This document shows, one piece after another, positions 24,670-34,330 of a DNA stretch of 64,000 nt. The stretch's first letter is position 1, and each line of letters starts with the position of its first letter. Made by a program: the position numbers and the translations under genes. The notes beneath the pieces were generated by a model, which worked only from the letters and a program-made list of their open reading frames with translations, was not told the DNA's origin and did no database searches. The stretch covers positions 5,822,001-5,886,000 of the forward strand of contig CP020563.1 of NCBI GenBank assembly GCA_002082585.1, written 5' to 3'. The stretch comes from Kitasatospora albolonga. GTDB taxonomy: Bacteria; Actinomycetota; Actinomycetes; Streptomycetales; Streptomycetaceae.

Positions 24670-25344
24670 TCAGCGCCCGCTCGCCAGCCAGCGGTAGTGG
24701 AGCTCCGGTCGGCCGACCTGCCCATAATGCGGACGCCGCGCCGCGCTCCCCACGGTCACCAGGTGCTCCAGATAGCGGCGCGCGGTGATCCGCGAGATCC
24801 CGAGCCGCTCCCCGGCCGCCGCCGCCGTCACCCCCTCCGCCGACTCCCGCAGGACCCGGGTCACCGCCTCCAGGGTCGGCCCGCTGAGCCCCTTCGGCAG
24901 CGCGGCCGGCCCGGTGACCCGCAGCGCGCCCAGCGCCCGGTCCACCTCCTCCTGCCCGCTCGCCTCCCCGGCGGCACCCCGGAACTCCGCGTACCGCATC
25001 AGCCGGTCCCGCAGGGTGGGGTACGTGAACGGCTTCAGCACGTACTGCACGACCCCCAGCGACACCCCCTCCCGCACCACCGCGAGGTCGCGCGCCGAGG
25101 TCACCGCGATCACGTCCGCCCCGTGCCCGGCGGCCCGCAGCGAGCGCAGCAACCCGAGCCCGTGCCCGTCGGGCAGGTAGAGGTCCAGCAGGAGCAGGTC
25201 CACCGGGGTCCGTTCCAGCACCCGGACCGCCTCCGCCCGGGTGTGGGCCACGGCGGCGACCGTGAAGCCCGCGACCCGCTCCACGTACATCTGGTGCGCG
25301 TCGGCGGCCACCGGATCGTCCTCGACCACCAGGACCCGGATCAC
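24670..25344 (-). CDS. CitB/DcuR-type response regulator (DctR-like)
   Basis: 224 residues. The receiver domain (1-120) has the acidic pair VVEDDP, the phosphorylated Asp in LLLLDLYLP near 56, a Thr/Ser in VTSAR and the conserved Lys in LKPF. The C-terminal part (150-220) is a helix-turn-helix (TAAAAGERLGISRITARRYL) of the CitB branch, whose members answer to di- and tricarboxylates. Its GTG start overlaps the kinase stop (GTGA). Together with the divergent dctA it forms a C4-dicarboxylate uptake control unit. Confidence 0.9.
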   Translation of the reverse strand: MIRVLVVEDDPVAADAHQMYVERVAGFTVAAVAHTRAEAVRVLERTPVDLLLLDLYLPDGHGLGLLRSLRAAGHGADVIAVTSARDLAVVREGVSLGVVQYVLKPFTYPTLRDRLMRYAEFRGAAGEASGQEEVDRALGALRVTGPAALPKGLSGPTLEAVTRVLRESAEGVTAAAAGERLGISRITARRYLEHLVTVGSAARRPHYGQVGRPELHYRWLASGR

Positions 25345-27014
25345 GCGGTCACCTCCGTGGCCGTACGGTCCCCGAGCGGCAGCCGTACGGTGAACCGCGC
25401 CCCGCCCTCCGGCGCCCGGTCCAGCTCCACCGACCCGCCGTTGCGGTGCGCCGCCTGCCGCACCAGCGCGAGGCCCAGCCCGCGCCCCGCCCCGTGCGTC
25501 GTCCAGCCGCGCCGGAACACCTCGTCCGCCTCCTCGGGGCCGATCCCCGGCCCGGTGTCGGAGACCCGCAGCAGCAGTTCCCGGCCGTCGGCGAGCGCGG
25601 TCACGGTGACCCGGGCCCGTCCGGCGCCGCCCTGCGCGGCCGTACGGGGCGCCGGAACGGCCGCCGCGGAGGCGAGGCCGTCCCCCTCCGAGGCCGCGTC
25701 CACCGCGTTGTCGATCAGATTGCCGAGGATCGTCACCAGATCCCGCTGGGCCAGCGACGGCGGCAGCGCCCCGTCGTCGATCAGGCTGTCCTCGGCGAGC
25801 TCCAGCTCCACCCCGCGCTCGTGCGCCTGGGCCGCCTTGCCCAGCAGCAGCGCGGCCAGCACCGGTTCCTCCACCGCGCCCACCACCCGGTCGGTCAGCA
25901 CCTGCGCCAGCTCCAGCTCCGCCGTCGCGAACTCCACCGCCTCCGCCACCCGCCCCAGCTCGATCAGCGACACCACCGTGTGCAGCCGGTTCGCCGCCTC
26001 GTGGGCCTGCGAGCGCAGCGCCTGCGTGAAACCGCGCTCGGAGTCCAGCTCACCGGTGAGCGCCTGGAGCTCGGTGTGGTCCCGCAGGGTCACCACCGTG
26101 CCGCGCCGCTCACCGCCCACCACCGGACGGGTGTTGACGACGACCACCCGGTCCACCGTCAGATGCAGCTCGTCCACCCGCGCCTCCGACGCCAGCAGCG
26201 CCCCGGTCAGCGGCGCGGGCAGATTCAGCTCCGCCACCGTCCGGCCGACCGCCTCCGTCTCCGGGCCGAGCCCCAGCAGCTCGCGCCCCGCGTCGTTGAT
26301 GAGCGCGATCCGGCGCTGCCCGTCCAGCATCAGCAGCCCCTCGCGCACCGCGTGCAACGTGGCCTGGTGGTAGTCGTGCAGCCTGCTCAGCTCGGCCGCG
26401 TTCATCCCGTGGGTGTGGCGCCGCAGCCGGGCGTTGATCACGTACGTGCCGATCCCGCCGAGCGCCAGCGCCCCGCCCGCCGCCAGCGCGAGGGCGCCCA
26501 GCTGCTCGCGTACCTGCGAGGAGACCCGGTCCACCGTGATGCCCGCGCTGACGAGCCCGATGATCCGGTCTCCGTCCCGTACCGGGGTCACCACCCGTAT
26601 CGAGGGGCCGAGCGTGCCGGTGTAGGTCTCGGTGAAGGTCGCCCCGGCGAGCGCCTCCTCGGTGTGGCCGAGAAAGGTCTCCCCGATCTGCGAGGGGTCC
26701 GGGTGCGTCCACCGCTTCCGGTCGGTGTCCATGATCGTGATGAACGCGATCCCGGTGTCCCGGCGCACCTGCTCCGCGTACGGCTGGAGCACGGCGGAGG
26801 GGTCCGGGGTGCGGATGGCCTCCCGTACGGAGGGGGAATCGGCCACCGCCAGCGCCGCCGCCCGCACCTGCCGGGCCGCCGTCCGCTCGGCCTGCGCGGA
26901 GCCGGAGACGTACGCGAAGACCGCGCACCCGGCCACCACCGCGGCGATCAGTACGACCTGCATGGCGAAGAGCTGCCCGGCCAGGCTGCGGGGTCGGGTA
27001 CGGGGGAGGCGCAT
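25341..27014 (-). CDS. DcuS/CitA-type sensor histidine kinase (DctS-like)
   Basis: 557 residues from the ATG at 27014. Two transmembrane segments (about 15-35 and 175-195) bracket an extracytoplasmic PASC-type sensor (VRRDTGIAFITIMD, HPDPSQIGETF, then AGATFTETYTGTLGPS and VSAGI) resembling the dicarboxylate/citrate sensors. A cytoplasmic PAS domain (about 215-320) follows, then the dimerisation helix with RSQAHEAANRLHTV carrying the phospho-acceptor His, and an ATPase domain (NLIDNAVDA, DTGPGIG, GRGLGLALV). The pair is divergent from dctA, so C4-dicarboxylates are the likely signal. Confidence 0.92.
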   Translation of the reverse strand: MRLPRTRPRSLAGQLFAMQVVLIAAVVAGCAVFAYVSGSAQAERTAARQVRAAALAVADSPSVREAIRTPDPSAVLQPYAEQVRRDTGIAFITIMDTDRKRWTHPDPSQIGETFLGHTEEALAGATFTETYTGTLGPSIRVVTPVRDGDRIIGLVSAGITVDRVSSQVREQLGALALAAGGALALGGIGTYVINARLRRHTHGMNAAELSRLHDYHQATLHAVREGLLMLDGQRRIALINDAGRELLGLGPETEAVGRTVAELNLPAPLTGALLASEARVDELHLTVDRVVVVNTRPVVGGERRGTVVTLRDHTELQALTGELDSERGFTQALRSQAHEAANRLHTVVSLIELGRVAEAVEFATAELELAQVLTDRVVGAVEEPVLAALLLGKAAQAHERGVELELAEDSLIDDGALPPSLAQRDLVTILGNLIDNAVDAASEGDGLASAAAVPAPRTAAQGGAGRARVTVTALADGRELLLRVSDTGPGIGPEEADEVFRRGWTTHGAGRGLGLALVRQAAHRNGGSVELDRAPEGGARFTVRLPLGDRTATEVTA

Positions 27015-27228
27015 GGCCACAGTCTGCCTCGCCGGAGCGGGCCGCTCCCAGTGGCTCGAAAGCATCGGCGAACAGCGCCCCGTGAACGATATGAACGCAA
27101 GGGTGACCGGGGTCACAGGGCGGTGGATAGTCACCGGAGCCCCCAGGGACGGGGGAGCCCCCACAGACGAGAGAGCGCGGCCCCCAGGGACGGGGCGCAC
27201 GCCCTGATCCGAGCCGAGGAGCCCCACC
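27015..27228. promoter_or_regulatory. Divergent dctS/dctA control region
   Basis: The CCCCCAGGGACGGGG sequence occurs twice (about 27140-27155 and 27182-27195) just upstream of dctA, separated by about 42 bp; these are candidate binding sites of the response regulator. GAGGAG (27216-27221) is the dctA ribosome-binding site. Around 27065-27120 the sequence is less GC-rich, where promoters are likely. Confidence 0.45.
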
Positions 27229-28587
27229 ATGGCTGTGGCAGCCAAGAAACGGGACCGTACCCACTACCTGTACATCGCCGTGATCGCCGCCGTGGCGCTC
27301 GGCATCCTGGTGGGCTTCGTCGCCCCCGGGGTGGCCGTCGAGCTCAAGCCCATCGGCGCGGGCTTCGTGAACCTGATCAAGATGATGATCTCGCCGATCA
27401 TCTTCTGCACGATCGTGCTGGGCGTCGGCTCGGTCCGCAAGGCGGCCAAGGTCGGCGCCGTCGGCGGACTGGCGCTGGGCTACTTCCTGGTCATGTCGAC
27501 CGTCGCCCTCGCCATCGGCCTGCTGGTCGGCAACTTCCTGGAGCCCGGCTCCACCCTCCACATCACCGAGCAGGCGCGGGCCGCGGGCGAGGCACAGGCG
27601 TCCGGCGCCAGCGAGTCCACGGTGGACTTCCTGCTCGGCATCATCCCGACCACGATCGTCTCCGCCTTCACGGCGGGCGAGGTGCTCCAGACCCTGCTGG
27701 TCGCGCTGCTCGCGGGCTTCGCGCTCCAGGCGATGGGCTCGGCGGGTGAGCCGATCATCCGGGGCATCACCCACATCCAGCGGCTCGTCTTCCGTATCCT
27801 CGCCATGATCATGTGGGCCGCCCCGGTCGGCGCGTTCGGCGCCATCGCGGCGGTGGTCGGGGAGACCGGGCTCGACGCCCTGAAGTCCCTCGCGATCATC
27901 ATGATCGGCTTCTACCTGACCTGCGCCCTCTTCGTCTTCGTGGTGCTCGGCGCGATCCTGCGCCTGGTCGCCGGGGTCAGCCTGATCGCCCTGCTGAAGT
28001 ACCTGGGCCGCGAGTTCCTGCTCATCCTCTCCACCTCCTCGTCCGAGTCCGCCCTGCCCCGGCTCATCGCGAAGATGGAGCACATGGGGGTCAGCAAGCC
28101 CGTCGTCGGCATCACCGTCCCGACCGGCTACTCCTTCAACCTGGACGGCACCGCGATCTACCTCACGATGTCCTCGCTCTTCATCGCCAACGCGCTGGGC
28201 GACCCGCTGAGCGCGAGCGAGCAGATCTCCCTGCTGATCTTCATGGTCATCGCCTCGAAGGGCGCGGCGGGCGTGACCGGCGCGGGCCTGGCGACCCTCG
28301 CGGGCGGGCTCCAGTCGCACCGCCCCGAACTCGTGGACGGGGTCGGCCTGATCGTCGGCATCGACCGCTTCATGAGCGAGGCCCGCGCGCTGACCAACTT
28401 CGCGGGCAACGCGGTCGCCACGGTCCTGGTCGGCCACTGGACGAAGGAGATCGACAAGGAGCGCGTCGGCCGGGTCCTCGCCGGACAGCTCCCGTTCGAC
28501 GAGCGGACGCTGGTGGACGACGGCCACGGCGCCCCCGCCGACGTACCCGAGCCGCGCGAGAAGGCGGCCGAGCCCGCCAAGGTCTGA
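27229..28587 (+). CDS. dctA: C4-dicarboxylate:cation symporter (DAACS family)
   Basis: 452 residues. Eight or so hydrophobic segments plus the two re-entrant loops of the glutamate/dicarboxylate transporter fold: the serine-rich STSSSESALPRL near 272 and GYSFNLDGTAIYLTMS near 304, with GRDRF-type end motif replaced by VGIDRFMSEARALTN near 378. It imports succinate, fumarate and malate with Na+ or H+. It is divergent from a DcuS/DcuR-like pair, which strengthens the dicarboxylate assignment over glutamate. Confidence 0.93.
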   Translation: MAVAAKKRDRTHYLYIAVIAAVALGILVGFVAPGVAVELKPIGAGFVNLIKMMISPIIFCTIVLGVGSVRKAAKVGAVGGLALGYFLVMSTVALAIGLLVGNFLEPGSTLHITEQARAAGEAQASGASESTVDFLLGIIPTTIVSAFTAGEVLQTLLVALLAGFALQAMGSAGEPIIRGITHIQRLVFRILAMIMWAAPVGAFGAIAAVVGETGLDALKSLAIIMIGFYLTCALFVFVVLGAILRLVAGVSLIALLKYLGREFLLILSTSSSESALPRLIAKMEHMGVSKPVVGITVPTGYSFNLDGTAIYLTMSSLFIANALGDPLSASEQISLLIFMVIASKGAAGVTGAGLATLAGGLQSHRPELVDGVGLIVGIDRFMSEARALTNFAGNAVATVLVGHWTKEIDKERVGRVLAGQLPFDERTLVDDGHGAPADVPEPREKAAEPAKV

Positions 28588-28621
28588 CGGGCCCTTTCAA
28601 GCCACTGCGAAACCCCCCACC

Positions 28622-28657
28622 CAAGGACACCCGTATCCCCCGGTACGGGTGTCCTTG
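28622..28657 (+). terminator. Terminator of dctA
   Basis: A perfect 14-bp stem (28622-28635 with 28644-28657) around an 8-base loop, 34 bp after the dctA stop. Confidence 0.85.
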
Positions 28658-28814
28658 CGCTCCCCGCACACGGAAACCGTCCGCGTACGAAGCCACTCAC
28701 GTACGAAGTCATCCGCGTGCCCCGCACAACCATTCGCCGCCGGAACATGTCTTCCGGGTGAACAACCGCACTGCCCCCGTGGGCAGTCGACCGTCAACCG
28801 ACCGAGGGATTTTC

Positions 28815-30146
28815 ATGGGGATCGCCGTTTCCGGCCGCCGTACGCCGCTGAGCGGAGGTGCGGTGCTCGCATCCGCCGCCCTGATCGCGCTGACCGCCAC
28901 CGCACCGGCCCAGGCCGCCGGGACCGGACCCGATCTCGGGGTCGGCGCTCTCACCCCCGTCACCGGGATCGCTCCGGGCGGCACGTTCGGGCTGCCGGTG
29001 AGCGTGCTGAACAAGGGGACGGAAGAGGTGCCCAAGGTCTATCTGAGCTACTCCTTCTCCGTCGGCCTGGAGACCGCCGAGACCTACTCCAACTGCGTCT
29101 ACTTCAGGATCAACTCCTACGACGAGCGGCCGGAGCGGAACGAGGCCCTCTGCACCCTCGACCAGCCGCTGAAGCCCGGTGTGCTGTACGGGACGGAGAA
29201 GCCGCTCGGCCTCAAGGCGGGGGCGGACGCGCTGTACGACCGCGCGGGGTACTCGGTGTCGGCGGACAAGCCGGCCCCCGACGACGGCGGCGAGAGCGAG
29301 CACGTACCGGGGACCGGCGCGCCCCTGAAGCTGGTCGAGCGGGGAGAGGCCACCGAGGCCGACCGGGCCGCCCACCCCGACTCCTCCGTGGGCGCGGACG
29401 TCACGGCGGTCAACACCGCAGACTTCGCCCTGACCGGCGCCGAGCTCAAGGGCAAGGTGGGCGACAAGGTCACCGCCCAGGTGAAGTTCACCAACAAGGG
29501 CCCCGCCTGGGTGATGGGCGAACGGGACACCAGCGTCACCACCGTCGACGTACGCATCCCGGCCGGAGTCACGGTCACCAAGGCCAACGGCTTCTGCACC
29601 CCGGTCACCAAGACGCACTACACGTGCGGGACCAGCCAGGCGTGGGTGGACCCGACAGACGGTGCGACCTACCCCTTCGTGCTCCGCATCGACAAGGCCG
29701 TCGGCCGCACGACGGGCAAGGTCTCCTTCGCGGGCCCGGCCCGCCCCTTCGACAAGAACGCGGCCAACGACACCGCCGAGATCGTGGTCGAGACCGGCGA
29801 ACCGGCCACCACGGGCGGCACCGCGTCCACCGGCGGTTCCGGCACCTCGGGCGGCTCGGCCAGCTCCGGCGGCTCCACCGGTTCCGACGGCGGTACGGGC
29901 TCCACGGGCGGCTCGACCTCCGGCTCCTCCGGCTCCACGGCCACGGGCGGCACCACCGGTTCGGACTCCACCACCTCGGGCAGCGGCTCGACGACCGGCG
30001 GCACCACCCCGCAGACGGGCGGCAACCTGGCGGCGACCGGCTCGGACTCCACCCTGCCGGTCGCGGGCGCGGCGGGCGCGGCGGTGCTCGCGGGCGCCGG
30101 ACTGTTCTACGCGATGCGCCGTCGCACGGCGGCACGCAAGGGCTGA
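28815..30146 (+). CDS. Cell-surface protein with LAxTG sortase signal
   Basis: 443 residues from the ATG at 28815 (GAGGG 6 bp upstream). A signal peptide (1-35, ending in AQAAG) is followed by beta-rich domains (about 40-320) containing paired Cys and a KFTNKGPAWV motif typical of DUF11/CARDB-like adhesive modules, a Gly/Ser/Thr low-complexity stalk (about 330-395), and the class E sortase signal LAATG with a hydrophobic segment and an RRR-rich tail. It is expected to be linked to peptidoglycan. Its partner or ligand is unknown. The stalk codes for repeated Gly-Gly-Ser/Thr steps. Confidence 0.9.
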   Translation: MGIAVSGRRTPLSGGAVLASAALIALTATAPAQAAGTGPDLGVGALTPVTGIAPGGTFGLPVSVLNKGTEEVPKVYLSYSFSVGLETAETYSNCVYFRINSYDERPERNEALCTLDQPLKPGVLYGTEKPLGLKAGADALYDRAGYSVSADKPAPDDGGESEHVPGTGAPLKLVERGEATEADRAAHPDSSVGADVTAVNTADFALTGAELKGKVGDKVTAQVKFTNKGPAWVMGERDTSVTTVDVRIPAGVTVTKANGFCTPVTKTHYTCGTSQAWVDPTDGATYPFVLRIDKAVGRTTGKVSFAGPARPFDKNAANDTAEIVVETGEPATTGGTASTGGSGTSGGSASSGGSTGSDGGTGSTGGSTSGSSGSTATGGTTGSDSTTSGSGSTTGGTTPQTGGNLAATGSDSTLPVAGAAGAAVLAGAGLFYAMRRRTAARKG

Positions 30147-30157
30147 CCGCTCCTCAC

Positions 30158-30206
30158 GGAAGGGGGCCCGTCCCGTGTCGGCCATGACACGGGACGGGCC
30201 CCTTCC
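30158..30206. terminator. Bidirectional terminator between the surface protein and glgB
   Basis: A 21-22 bp nearly perfect stem (30158-30179 with 30186-30206, one bulged G) with a 6-base loop, located between convergent stop codons. Confidence 0.9.
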
Positions 30207-30223
30207 TTGTGCGGCTCAGACCC

Positions 30224-32638
30224 TCACGCGGGCCGGAACCACACCGTCGCCAGCGGCGGCAGCGTCAGGGAGATGCTGGCCGGGCGGCCGTGCGCGGGCA
30301 CCGCCTCCGCCTTCAGCGGCTCCTCGTTGCGGACGTCGCTGCCGCCGTAGCGGTCCGCGTCCGTGTTGAGGACCTCGACCCAGCCCTCGGTCCCGGTCTC
30401 CGGCACCCCGAGGCGGTAGTCGTGGCGGACCACCGGGGAGAAGTGGGAGACCGCCAGCAGCGGGGAGCCGTCGGCGTCGTAGCGCAGGAACGCGAAGACG
30501 TTGTCCTCGGCCGCCCCGCCGTCCACCCAGCTGAACCCCTCCGGCACGGTGTCGCGCTGCCAGAGGGCGGGCACCGCCCCGTACACCGCGTTGAGATCGC
30601 CCACCAGGTTCCGCACCCCGCGGTGGTCGCCGGACGCCTCGTACGTCGGGTCCAGCAGCCACCAGTCCGGGCCGTGGCCCTCGGACCACTCGGCGCCCTG
30701 GGCGAACTCCTGGCCCATGAAGAGGAGTTGCTTGCCGGGGTGGGCCCACATGAAGCCCAGGTAGGCGCGGTGGTTGGCGCGCTGCTGCCACCAGTCGCCG
30801 GGCATCTTCGCCACCAGCGCCTGCTTGCCGTGCACCACCTCGTCGTGCGAGATCGGCAGCACGTAGTTCTCGCTGTACGCGTACACCATCGAGAACGTCA
30901 TCTCGTTGTGGTGGTACTTGCGGTGCACCGGCTCCTTGGACATGTAGACCAGCGAGTCGTGCATCCACCCCATGTTCCACTTCAGCCCGAAGCCCAGGCC
31001 GCCGCTGTCGGTGGGCCGGGTGACGCCGTCCCAGGCGGTGGACTCCTCGGCGATGGTGACGACCCCGGGGTTGCGCCGGTAGACGGTCGCGTTCATCTCC
31101 TGGAGGAAGGCGACCGCGTCCCAGTTCTCCCGCCCGCCCTGGTCGTTGGGCGCCCACTGGCCGTCCTCGCGGGAGTAGTCCAGGTAGAGCATCGAGGCGA
31201 CCGCGTCGACCCGCAGCCCGTCGATGTGGAACTCCTCGCACCAGTAAGTGGCGTTGGCCACCAGGAAGTTGCGGACCTCCGTGCGGCCGTAGTCGAACTC
31301 CAGCGTCCCCCAGTCCGGGTGCGCGGCCCGGCGCGGGTCGGAGTGCTCGTACAGCGGCCGGCCGTCGAACTCCGCCAACGCCCATTCGTCGCGCGGGAAA
31401 TGGGCCGGGACCCAGTCCATGATGACTCCGATGCCCGCCCGGTGCAGGGCGTCCACCAGGAACCGGAAGTCGTCCGGGGAGCCCATCCGTGAGGTCGGCG
31501 CGAAGAAGCCGGTGACCTGGTAGCCCCAGGAGCCGCCGAAGGGGTGCTCCGAGACCGGCATCAGCTCGACATGCGTGAAGCCGAGCTCCTTGACGTAGGA
31601 GGGGAGTTGGGCCGCAAGTTGACGGTACGTCAGTCCCGGTCGCCAGGAGGCGAGGTGGACCTCGTAGACGGAGAACGGGGCCTCGTGCACCGGGCGGTCG
31701 CCCCGGTGCGCCATCCAGTCTGCGTCCTGCCACTCGTGGTGCGCGGCGGTGACGACGGAGGCGGTCGCGGGCGGGACCTCGGTGTGCCGGGCCATCGGGT
31801 CGGCCCTGACCGTGTGCGAGCCGTCCGGGCGGCAGATGTCGTACTTGTAGAGCGCGCCCTCGCCGATCCCGGGCAGGAACAGCTCCCACACCCCGGTCGA
31901 GCCGAGCGAACGCATCGGGAAGCCCGTGCCGTCCCAGTAATTGAAGTCACCGGTGACCCGCACCCCGCGCGCGTTCGGCGCCCAGACGGTGAACCGGGTC
32001 CCGGCCACCCCCTGGTGGACCATCGGCTCCGAGCCGAGCGCCCGCCACAGCTCCTCGTGGCGCCCCTCCGCGATCAGATGCAGGTCCAGCTCGCCGAGCG
32101 CGGGCCAGAAGCGGTACGGGTCGTCCACCTCGATGGTGTTGTCGTCGTACGCGACCCGGAGCCGGTACACGGGAACCTCGGGCACCGGCAGCACCCCGGA
32201 GAAGAACCCGTCGCCGTCGTCGTGCAGTTCGGCCCGCACCCCCTCGGCCAGCACCGTGACCGAGCGGGCGAACGGGCGCAGCGCCCGGACCAGCACCCCG
32301 CCCGGGATCGGCCGGGCGCCGAGCACGTCGTGCGGCGCGTGGTGGTCACCGGCCAGCAGCCGCCCCCGGTCGGCGGGGTCCAGGGCCGGGGCTGGACGCG
32401 CGCTCCCGCCGTCGCCGCCCTGCCGGGGGCGCGGCGGGACGGCCTCCGTACGCCGGGGGCGGGCGCGCTTGGCGGGTGCGGCGGCCGTGGTGGCGGTCTC
32501 GGCTTCTACAGAAGCGGAAGCGGCGGCGGGCACGGGCTGCTGCGCGGTCTCCACGGCCTCGGCGGGGGCCGTGACGGTGGCGTCGGCGGCTGCGGACTTC
32601 GAGCGGGATGCCTTACGGGACGGCTTGCGGGCGGTCAC
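30224..32638 (-). CDS. glgB: 1,4-alpha-glucan branching enzyme
   Basis: 804 residues, longer than usual because of about 80 N-terminal Ala/Lys/Pro-rich residues of low complexity. Then come the two CBM48-type N-terminal domains and the GH13 barrel: nucleophile Asp478 in [12 protein letters not shown], acid Glu531 in TIAEEST and the third Asp in SHDEVVHGK. It cuts alpha-1,4-glucan and re-attaches chains as alpha-1,6 branches. It lies 71 bp after mak on the same strand, at the end of the trehalose-to-glucan gene set, where it branches the linear maltooligosaccharides made by GlgE. Confidence 0.97.
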   Translation of the reverse strand: MTARKPSRKASRSKSAAADATVTAPAEAVETAQQPVPAAASASVEAETATTAAAPAKRARPRRTEAVPPRPRQGGDGGSARPAPALDPADRGRLLAGDHHAPHDVLGARPIPGGVLVRALRPFARSVTVLAEGVRAELHDDGDGFFSGVLPVPEVPVYRLRVAYDDNTIEVDDPYRFWPALGELDLHLIAEGRHEELWRALGSEPMVHQGVAGTRFTVWAPNARGVRVTGDFNYWDGTGFPMRSLGSTGVWELFLPGIGEGALYKYDICRPDGSHTVRADPMARHTEVPPATASVVTAAHHEWQDADWMAHRGDRPVHEAPFSVYEVHLASWRPGLTYRQLAAQLPSYVKELGFTHVELMPVSEHPFGGSWGYQVTGFFAPTSRMGSPDDFRFLVDALHRAGIGVIMDWVPAHFPRDEWALAEFDGRPLYEHSDPRRAAHPDWGTLEFDYGRTEVRNFLVANATYWCEEFHIDGLRVDAVASMLYLDYSREDGQWAPNDQGGRENWDAVAFLQEMNATVYRRNPGVVTIAEESTAWDGVTRPTDSGGLGFGLKWNMGWMHDSLVYMSKEPVHRKYHHNEMTFSMVYAYSENYVLPISHDEVVHGKQALVAKMPGDWWQQRANHRAYLGFMWAHPGKQLLFMGQEFAQGAEWSEGHGPDWWLLDPTYEASGDHRGVRNLVGDLNAVYGAVPALWQRDTVPEGFSWVDGGAAEDNVFAFLRYDADGSPLLAVSHFSPVVRHDYRLGVPETGTEGWVEVLNTDADRYGGSDVRNEEPLKAEAVPAHGRPASISLTLPPLATVWFRPA

Positions 32639-32709
32639 AGGGACTGCCTCCTCGGAGGGTGAAGGGAGAGAAAGCGCGGGGCGGAGGGAGAGGGAGAGGT
32701 CGGAGGGGC

Positions 32710-34131
32710 TCAGGCCGCTGCGGACTGGGCCAGGCGCTGGATGGCGGCCATCGGGACCGGCAGCCAGTCGGGGCGGTGCCGGGCCTCGTACACCACCTCG
32801 TACACCGCTTTGTCGGTCTCGTGGGCGCGCAGCAGCTCCGGTTCACCGCGCGGGTCGGTGCCCGAGGCGAGCGCGTACCCCTCGCAGTAGGCGGCGCGGC
32901 AGCGGGCCGCCCACTCGGGGTTCCACGGGCGGTGCGAGCGGGCCGCGTAGTCGAAGGAGCGCAGCATGCCCGCCACATCCCGTACCGGGGGTGCCGGGCG
33001 GCGGCGCTCGTCCAGCGGGCGGGCCGGTTCGCCCTCGAAGTCGATCAGCGACCAGAAGCCGTCGGGGGAGCGGAGCGCCTGGCCGAGGTGGAGGTCGCCG
33101 TGCACCCGCTGCTGCGCCCAGCCGCTGCCCCGGTGGCCGAGCGCCGTCACGGCGTCGAACGCGGTGCGCAGGGCGGGGACGTACGGGGCGAGCGCGGGCA
33201 CTGCCTGGGCGGCGGCCTCCAGGCGCTGGACCATCTGGGAGACCAGCTGCCGGGTCTGTGTGCCGTGCAGCGCGGGGGTGGGCAGGGCGGCGGCGAGCGC
33301 GGTGTGCACCTCGGCGGTGGCCCGGCCGAGCGCCCGCGCCTCCGGGACGAAGTCGCGGCCCGCCGTGAGGGCGGTCAGGGCGAGCTGCCAGCCGTCCCGG
33401 GCCCCGTACAGGAAGGGCTGGAGCACACCGAGGGTGAGCGGTTCGGGGCCGGGGGCCTCGAACCAGGCGATGGGTGCCGGTACCCGTTCGCACCCCTCGC
33501 GGGCCAGGGCGAGCGGCAGCTCCAGATCCGGGTTGGCACCGGGGAAGACCCGGCGGAAGATCTTGAGGATGTACGCATCGCCGTAGACGAGCGAGGAGTT
33601 GGACTGTTCGGCGTCCAGTACCCGGGGCGGCAGCCCGGCCGGGATGGCGGCGGTCCGCTCGAAGCGGAGGGTGCCGAGGGTGCCGGGGCGGCGGAACCGT
33701 TCCAGCAGGAGGTCCGCCAGACGGGGGTCGTGCAGCGCGTCGTAGACGGTCCGCCCGGCCAGCGGTCCGCGCTCGACGCGGCCGATCAGCGCTCCGGCGA
33801 GCGTGGTCGGCAGTGATGTCCTTACGCCCAGCAGGAGTTGGTAGCAGTCGTCCGCCGCGGGAGCCGACGGTGACGGCTGCTGGACCCGGACCAGGAGGTG
33901 GAGCAGGCCCGGTCCGGCCGTGCCGTCCAGCGGCAGCATCTCGGTGGCCGACACCAGGCCGAAGCCGGTGACCGGCCGGCCCTTTCCGGCGAACCACCGC
34001 TGCCGGGGCAGCCATTCATGGAGCAGCGGTGCGAGGGACGGCAGCAGGGAGCCGTCCGCCGTACTGCTTGGGTTCGCGCTGTTCCTCGTGCTCTTCGCCA
34101 GGGCGACGTGAGGGGATGCAGCCTCCGACAT
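32710..34131 (-). CDS. mak: Maltokinase (Pep2/Mak)
   Basis: 473 residues from the ATG at 34131, which has AAGGA upstream; longer frames lack a ribosome-binding site. The fold is that of the aminoglycoside-phosphotransferase-like kinases: an N-terminal cap starting [18 protein letters not shown], the catalytic loop VHGDLHLGQ and metal site [12 protein letters not shown]. It phosphorylates maltose with ATP to maltose 1-phosphate, the substrate of GlgE. In other actinobacteria it can be fused to or complexed with TreS; here they are separate with 199 bp between genes, so mak has its own promoter. Confidence 0.94.
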   Translation of the reverse strand: MSEAASPHVALAKSTRNSANPSSTADGSLLPSLAPLLHEWLPRQRWFAGKGRPVTGFGLVSATEMLPLDGTAGPGLLHLLVRVQQPSPSAPAADDCYQLLLGVRTSLPTTLAGALIGRVERGPLAGRTVYDALHDPRLADLLLERFRRPGTLGTLRFERTAAIPAGLPPRVLDAEQSNSSLVYGDAYILKIFRRVFPGANPDLELPLALAREGCERVPAPIAWFEAPGPEPLTLGVLQPFLYGARDGWQLALTALTAGRDFVPEARALGRATAEVHTALAAALPTPALHGTQTRQLVSQMVQRLEAAAQAVPALAPYVPALRTAFDAVTALGHRGSGWAQQRVHGDLHLGQALRSPDGFWSLIDFEGEPARPLDERRRPAPPVRDVAGMLRSFDYAARSHRPWNPEWAARCRAAYCEGYALASGTDPRGEPELLRAHETDKAVYEVVYEARHRPDWLPVPMAAIQRLAQSAAA

Positions 34132-34330
34132 GGCATCGCGTCCTTTCCCCGGGCACACCACAGGATGCGAAGAGTGTCCCGGATTGCGGCAATGGCTGTC
34201 CGGCTGTGCGGGACGTGTCGGGAGAGGAAGGTGCTTACGGACTCGAACGGCCGAACGCAACGGCCGGGTTCTGGGTCAGAGTGCCCCGTGCGGGACGGCG
34301 GAAACCGTCCCGCACCGGGCCGCCGCCGGA
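34132..34330 (-). promoter_or_regulatory. Gap between treS and mak: terminator plus mak promoter region
   Basis: A perfect 11-bp stem (34288-34298 with 34305-34315) lies just beyond the treS stop and is a probable terminator. It contains GGCGGAAACCGTC (34297-34309), a 13-mer found at three other intergenic places in this window. The remaining 150 bp before mak should hold its promoter; no hexamers stand out. Confidence 0.6.
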